Both the position numbers and the translations under genes were made by a program. A DNA stretch of 10,102 bases. Source: Propionicimonas sp. (GTDB taxonomy: Bacteria; Actinomycetota; Actinomycetes; Propionibacteriales; Propionibacteriaceae). The stretch covers positions 1-10,102 of the forward strand of contig JAVHXR010000024.1 in the NCBI GenBank assembly GCA_031119515.1, written 5' to 3'. The notes under the pieces were generated by a model. That model worked only from the letters and a program-made list of their open reading frames with translations. It was not told where the DNA came from and ran no database searches. Of this stretch, positions 6,769-10,102 are shown piece by piece (position 1 is the first letter of the stretch; each line of letters opens with the position of its first letter).

Positions 6769-7254
6769 TCAGGAGGCGAGGACCTCGTCGAGCAGGACCT
6801 CTGCCCTGTCCTCTTCGACCTTCTCGGCCAGGGCGAGTTCGGAGACCAGGATCTGGCGGGCCTTCGCGAGCATCCGCTTCTCCCCTGCCGACAGGCCACG
6901 TTCCCGCTCCCGACGCCACAGGTCGCGAACCACCTCGGCGACCTTCATGACGTTGCCGGAGTGCAGCTTCTCGAGATTCGCCTTGTAGCGTCGCGACCAG
7001 TTCGTCGGCTCCTCGGCGTGCGGTGCCCGCAACACTCCGAAGACCCGCTCGAGCCCGTCCGCGTCCACCACATCGCGCACTCCGACGAGATCGAGGTTGC
7101 AGGCCGGTACCCTCACGACGAGGTCGTTCTGACCGACGATGCGCAATACCAGATAGAGCTTGTCCTCGCCTCGGATGGTGCGGGTCTCCATCGCTTCGAT
7201 GACCGCCGCTCCATGATTGGGGTAGACCACCGTTTCACCGATCGTGAACGTCAT
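6769..7254 (-). CDS. carD: CarD-family RNA polymerase-binding transcription regulator
   Basis: A 161-residue protein, the size of mycobacterial CarD. Residues 1-~55 form the Tudor-like RNA polymerase interaction domain (FTIGETVVYPNHGAAVIEA, then DKLYLVLRI and LVVRVPACN). The helical C-terminal DNA-binding part includes NWSRRYKANLEKL with Trp86, the equivalent of the tryptophan that contacts the upstream edge of the -10 region. It ends in basic and acidic helices (WRRERERGLSAGEKRMLAKAR). In the known family, CarD binds the RNA polymerase beta subunit and stabilises open complexes, notably at rRNA promoters. ATG 7254 is chosen because family similarity begins there, with GAAAGGGG 11 nt upstream as ribosome site; the frame extends to 7407 without resemblance. 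It is separated from ispD by the oppositely oriented dxs. Confidence 0.96.
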   Translation of the reverse strand: MTFTIGETVVYPNHGAAVIEAMETRTIRGEDKLYLVLRIVGQNDLVVRVPACNLDLVGVRDVVDADGLERVFGVLRAPHAEEPTNWSRRYKANLEKLHSGNVMKVAEVVRDLWRRERERGLSAGEKRMLAKARQILVSELALAEKVEEDRAEVLLDEVLAS

Positions 7255-7265
7255 ATCTACTTGTA

Positions 7266-7273
7266 CCCCTTTC
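7266..7273 (-). promoter_or_regulatory. Ribosome binding site of carD
   Basis: GAAAGGGG on the minus strand lies 11 nt before ATG 7254, slightly further than usual. It supports ATG 7254 over upstream in-frame codons. Confidence 0.5.
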
Positions 7274-7284
7274 GCAGGCCCCCC

Positions 7285-7290
7285 ATCATA
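7285..7290 (-). promoter_or_regulatory. -10 box for carD
   Basis: TATGAT on the minus strand differs from TATAAT at one base and is the best -10 match in the 183-nt gap. Start of transcription near 7278 would give a leader of about 24 nt containing the ribosome site. The -35 region (about 7308-7314) is GC-rich and poor. Confidence 0.58.
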
Positions 7291-7329
7291 GCACGCGGGG
7301 GGCCGGGGCCGACTAGTGTTTGCGCTAGC

Positions 7330-7350
7330 CAACCCCCGGTTTGGGGGTTG
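7330..7350. repeat. 8-bp perfect inverted repeat upstream of carD
   Basis: CAACCCCC (7330-7337), loop GGTTT, then GGGGGTTG (7343-7350). It lies about 40 bp upstream of the carD -10 box and 26 bp beyond the long fruA-end hairpin. It could be an operator for carD or a second, weak terminator for fruKA; no T-tract follows on either strand. Confidence 0.5.
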
Positions 7351-7375
7351 ACAAGGGCACTTGGTGTCGGCCTGG

Positions 7376-7420
7376 GGCTCCGACCCGGGTGGCACCACGG
7401 GTAGCACCGGGGTCGGAGCC
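7376..7420. terminator. Long hairpin terminator downstream of fruA
   Basis: Arms GGCTCCGACCC (7376-7386) and GGGTCGGAGCC (7410-7420) pair perfectly. Inside them GGTGGCACC (7388-7396) and GGTAGCACC (7400-7408) pair with two mismatches around a 3-nt loop. One 45-nt, 18-pair hairpin results, 17 nt past the fruA stop. No T-run follows. It probably ends fruKA transcription before it reaches the carD promoter. Confidence 0.65.
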
Positions 7421-7437
7421 GGGACTCCGGCCTCTGG

Positions 7438-9510
7438 TCAGGCCACAGCCACCGCCGTCTTGACCGGGATCAGCTGTTTCAGCGCGACCACGGCGGCCGC
7501 CGCAACGGCCATCCCGGCGACGATGCTGAGCAGGAACCCCCAGACCGGGTCGATCGCGAACAGCACGAAGATGCCGCCGTGCGGCGCCTTCGAGGTGACC
7601 CCGAAGGCCATGCTCAGGCCACCGGTCACCGCCCCGCCCGCCATCATCGCGGGGATCACCCGGAACGGGTCCACCGCCGCGAACGGGATCGCGCCCTCGG
7701 AGATGAACGCTGCACCCAGCAGCCAGGCCGCCCGGCCGTTCTCCCGCTCGACCTCGCTGAACATGTTCCGGCGGACGACGGTCGCCAGGGCCATCGCCAG
7801 GGGCGGCACCATGCCGGCGGCCATCACGGCCGCCATCACCCGCTGCGAGGCCGGGTTGTCGATCGCCAGCCCCGCCGTCGCGAACAGGTAGGCGGCCTTG
7901 TTGACCGGGCCGCCGAGGTCGAAGCACATCATCAGCCCCAGGACGATCCCCAGCCCGATCGCCGACGCCCCGGACAGGCTCGACAGCCAGGCCTCCAGGC
8001 TGTCGGTGATCAGCGCGAGCGGCCGTCCCAGCAGCAGGTACATCAGGCCGCCGGTCAGGAAGGTGACGACCAGCGGGATGATCACGACCGGCATCAGGCC
8101 CGCCAGCCAGCGCGGGGCCTTGAAGCCCGAGATCCACAGCGCGAGGGCGCCGGCCACCAGGCCGGTGACCAGGCCGCCGAGGAAGCCGGCTCCCAGGGCC
8201 ACCGAGATCGCGCCGCCGACGAAGCCGGGGGCGATGCCGGGCCGGCCGGCCAGGGCGAAGGCGATGAAGCCGGACAGCGCCGGGACCAGGAAGCTGAACG
8301 CGGTCCCGCCGATCGCCAGCATCATCGCGCCGAGGAACATCAGGAGCCCGGCCGGCATGTTGGTCAGGGTGTTGTTCTCCAGCACCAGGGTGCCGATCGA
8401 CTTGCCGGCCTCGACCCCCGCCTGGCAGGTCTCGGGGCTCAACCAGGTCAGCACGTCGCAGCCCCGCGCACCGCTCACCCCCGGCACCAGCGCGACGTCG
8501 TAGCCGGCGAGCAGGAAGCTGAGGGCGATCAGCAGGCCGCCGGCCGCCACGAACGGGATCATGTACGAGACGCCGGTCATCAGGGCCTGGCGGATCCGGG
8601 TGCCGAGGCCGAGCTGGGGCCCTTCCGAGGCCGCACCGGCAGCCGCGGTGCCCGCCACCTTGCGGGCGTTCGGGTTCTCGCTGGCGGCGAGCGCCTCCTC
8701 GACCATCCTGCCGGGCTCGTTGATCGCCCGCTTCACCCCCGACTCGATCACCGGGAGGCCGGCGAACCGCTCCTTGTCGCGGACCGGGACGTCGGTGGCG
8801 AAGATGGCGGCGTCTGCCCTGGCGATCAGCGCCGGGTCGAGCGGGACGACCTTGCCCGAGCCCTGCGGCTCGACCACCAACTCGATCCCGGCAGCCTTTC
8901 CGGCCTGCTCCAGCCCGTCCGCCGCCATGAAGGTGTGGGCGATCCCGGTCGGGCAGGCGGTCACCGCCACGATGAGCTTCTTCGGGGTGTCCGCCGCGGC
9001 CGCCCCGGCGGGGACGGCGGCAGCGGCTGCCGGCGCCGCAGCAGCGGCCTCCTGCTCGTCCGGTGCCGTCGCCTGCTCGACCAGGGCGACGATCTGCCCG
9101 GGGGTGGTGGCCGTCCGCAGGCCCTCCAGGAACTCGGCCCGCATCAGCGAGCGGGCGAGCTTGGCCAGCAGCTGGAGGTGGGCGTCGTCGGAGCCCTCCG
9201 AGGCGGCGATCATGAACGCCAGGTCGGCCGGGCCGTCGAAGGCGCCGAAGTCGACGGCCGGGGACAGCCGCGCGAACGCGAGGGTGTTGGTGGTGACCGC
9301 GGCCGAGCGGCAGTGCGGGATCGCGATCCCGCCGCCGAGCCCGGTGACGGCCTTCTCCTCGCGCGCCAGGGCGTCAGCGGCCAGGCCGTCGGCGTCCGCG
9401 CGTCCGGCATCGGCGACGAGTTTCGCCATGGCGTGGATCACGTCTGTCTTGGTTGGCCCCAGGTCGGCGTCCAGCAGGACGAGCGCCGGGGTGATCAGCG
9501 GTTCGGACAC
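7438..9510 (-). CDS. fruA: Fructose PTS permease, fused EIIA-EIIB-EIIC
   Basis: A 690-residue membrane transporter that takes up fructose and phosphorylates it at C1 with phosphate passed from HPr. EIIA is at ~1-148, with the phosphorylated His66 in GGGIAIPHCRSAA. An Ala/Pro-rich linker runs ~149-175. EIIB is at ~177-275, with phosphocysteine Cys186 in VAVTACPTGIAHTFMAA. EIIC is at ~303-690 with about nine or ten membrane helices and the family motifs GRPGIAPGFVGG, FDLGGPVNKAAYLF and EGAIPFAAVDP. GTG 9510 is chosen for its GAAGGAAG ribosome site and because EIIA similarity starts there; the upstream frame is antisense to fruK. It lies 28 nt after fruK in the same operon. The domain order and EIIB-EIIC signatures point to fructose; mannose-type specificity is unlikely. 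Confidence 0.95.
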   Translation of the reverse strand: MSEPLITPALVLLDADLGPTKTDVIHAMAKLVADAGRADADGLAADALAREEKAVTGLGGGIAIPHCRSAAVTTNTLAFARLSPAVDFGAFDGPADLAFMIAASEGSDDAHLQLLAKLARSLMRAEFLEGLRTATTPGQIVALVEQATAPDEQEAAAAAPAAAAAVPAGAAAADTPKKLIVAVTACPTGIAHTFMAADGLEQAGKAAGIELVVEPQGSGKVVPLDPALIARADAAIFATDVPVRDKERFAGLPVIESGVKRAINEPGRMVEEALAASENPNARKVAGTAAAGAASEGPQLGLGTRIRQALMTGVSYMIPFVAAGGLLIALSFLLAGYDVALVPGVSGARGCDVLTWLSPETCQAGVEAGKSIGTLVLENNTLTNMPAGLLMFLGAMMLAIGGTAFSFLVPALSGFIAFALAGRPGIAPGFVGGAISVALGAGFLGGLVTGLVAGALALWISGFKAPRWLAGLMPVVIIPLVVTFLTGGLMYLLLGRPLALITDSLEAWLSSLSGASAIGLGIVLGLMMCFDLGGPVNKAAYLFATAGLAIDNPASQRVMAAVMAAGMVPPLAMALATVVRRNMFSEVERENGRAAWLLGAAFISEGAIPFAAVDPFRVIPAMMAGGAVTGGLSMAFGVTSKAPHGGIFVLFAIDPVWGFLLSIVAGMAVAAAAVVALKQLIPVKTAVAVA

Positions 9511-9514
9511 GATG

Positions 9515-9522
9515 CTTCCTTC
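9515..9522 (-). promoter_or_regulatory. Ribosome binding site of fruA
   Basis: GAAGGAAG on the minus strand lies 4 nt before GTG 9510 and fixes this start. Confidence 0.7.
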
Positions 9523-9538
9523 GGGTGGGGGGGTGGGG
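9523..9538 (+). other. G-quadruplex-forming tract between fruK and fruA
   Basis: GGGTGGGGGGGTGGGG holds four G-triplets separated by single bases, the arrangement giving the most stable intramolecular quadruplexes. It fills the gap between the fruK stop and the fruA ribosome site. The G-rich strand is the template strand for fruKA, so the mRNA carries the C-rich complement. Whether it folds in the cell is unknown. Confidence 0.6.
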
Positions 9539-10102
9539 TCAGGCGAGGGCGCGGACCGTGACGGCGTCCCTTTCGAGCTGGTCGGGCCGGGGCAGGGTGG
9601 TTCCGGCGAGGGCAGCCGCGGCCGAGCCGTAGGCGACGGCCGTCGCGAGGCGCTCGGCGGGCGTGCCGCCACGGGTCTCGGCCAGGATGTAGCCGGCCAC
9701 AGAGGAGTCCCCGGCGCCGACGGTGCTGCGGACGGTGATCTGCGGCGGGGAGGCGTGCCAGGCGCCCTCGGCGGTGACCAGCACGGCGCCGGCGGCACCG
9801 AGGGTGGCCATCACAGCCGTCACCCCCCGGTCGACCAGGGCGCGGGCTGCGGTCACGCAACCCGTGGGGTCACCGGCCTTCGCCTCGGCCTCGAGCCGCT
9901 CGGCGTCCGCCCCGGTGAGCTGGGCGAGCTCCTCTGAGTTGGGCTTGAGCAGGTCGGGGGCGGCGCCGGGGAACTGGCCAGCGAGGGCGAGCAGGGGGGC
10001 GTCCGAGGTGTCGACGGCGATCCGGCCTCCCCACGGTCGCAGGGCGCGCACCAGGCTGGCGTACCAGTCGGTCGGGACGCCGGGGGGCAACGAGCCGGAC
10101 AG
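9539..10102 (-). CDS. fruK: 1-phosphofructokinase, C-terminal part (runs off the window)
   Basis: The last 187 codons of a PfkB-family sugar kinase; the frame is open to the right edge, so the N-terminal part is outside. It phosphorylates fructose 1-phosphate, the product of FruA, to fructose 1,6-bisphosphate in the cytoplasm using ATP. The visible part begins with LSGSLPPGVP, a family substrate-site motif. It continues with LLKPNSEELAQLTG, TLGAAGAVLV (nucleotide side) and the anion-hole and catalytic motif TVGAGDSSVAGYI, where Asp of GAGD is the catalytic base. The fruK-before-fruA order is the standard fructose operon arrangement. An alternative substrate such as tagatose 6-phosphate is unlikely next to fruA. 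Confidence 0.93.
   Translation of the reverse strand: MSGSLPPGVPTDWYASLVRALRPWGGRIAVDTSDAPLLALAGQFPGAAPDLLKPNSEELAQLTGADAERLEAEAKAGDPTGCVTAARALVDRGVTAVMATLGAAGAVLVTAEGAWHASPPQITVRSTVGAGDSSVAGYILAETRGGTPAERLATAVAYGSAAAALAGTTLPRPDQLERDAVTVRALA

Noticed and set aside
4752..6899. A 715-codon open frame on the minus strand opposite dxs
   Set aside because: It lies fully antisense to an intact dxs and its translation has no domain-like pattern.
7348..7353. A perfect TTGACA on the plus strand, like a -35 hexamer
   Set aside because: No -10 box is found 16-19 bp downstream and no plus-strand gene follows; half of it belongs to the 8-bp inverted repeat.
7579..9561. A 660-codon open frame on the plus strand opposite fruA
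   Set aside because: Antisense shadow of a well-recognised EIIABC protein; the composition is Arg/Gly/His/Asp-rich without motifs.
1..10102. Search for tRNA, rRNA, CRISPR repeats, insertion sequences and attachment sites
   Set aside because: No cloverleaf, repeated spacer pattern, transposase motif or long direct repeat was recognised by eye on either strand.

Overview
The window is chromosomal DNA of a high-GC Gram-positive bacterium, almost certainly an actinobacterium. Base composition is strongly GC-rich with G or C at most third codon positions. A CarD-type RNA polymerase-binding regulator sits close to ispD and ispF, an arrangement typical of Actinobacteria. Several start codons are GTG, and several genes appear to be transcribed without a 5' leader. 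I cannot name the genus from sequence alone; a propionibacterium-like or related actinomycete would fit. No mobile element, CRISPR array, rRNA or tRNA gene was seen.

Left edge (1-403): an open frame whose last ~65 codons read as the C-terminal end of serine hydroxymethyltransferase (glyA), but whose upstream part does not look like that enzyme. A hairpin follows its stop. Next (404-2092, minus) is a DUF2207-type membrane protein with a signal peptide. Divergent from it (2313-3443, plus) is a membrane-anchored, surface-exposed neutral zinc metallopeptidase with an HEFGH site. The 220-bp gap between them holds both promoters.

Centre (3447-7254): three genes of the methylerythritol phosphate (MEP) isoprenoid pathway and carD. 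ispD and ispF (minus, overlapping by 4 bp) are divergent from dxs (plus). The ~100-bp gap between ispD and dxs has two -10 boxes, each placed so that transcription would begin at the start codon. dxs converges on carD (minus). carD, ispD and ispF face the same way, so dxs looks like an inverted insertion into the usual carD-ispD-ispF order. DXS makes 1-deoxyxylulose 5-phosphate; IspD and IspF carry out the third and fifth steps of the same pathway.

Right (7376-10102, minus): a fructose uptake operon. It contains 1-phosphofructokinase (fruK, running off the right edge), then the fused fructose PTS permease EIIA-EIIB-EIIC (fruA). FruA imports fructose as fructose 1-phosphate and FruK converts it to fructose 1,6-bisphosphate. 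A short G-quadruplex-forming tract lies between the two genes, and a long hairpin follows fruA.

The region is mainly ordinary core metabolism and I see no clear new defence or biosynthetic system. The points most worth a second look are the inverted dxs between carD and ispDF with its paired leaderless promoters, the disrupted glyA-like frame at the left edge, the intercistronic G-quadruplex in fruKA, and the run of hairpins without a T-tract at gene ends.
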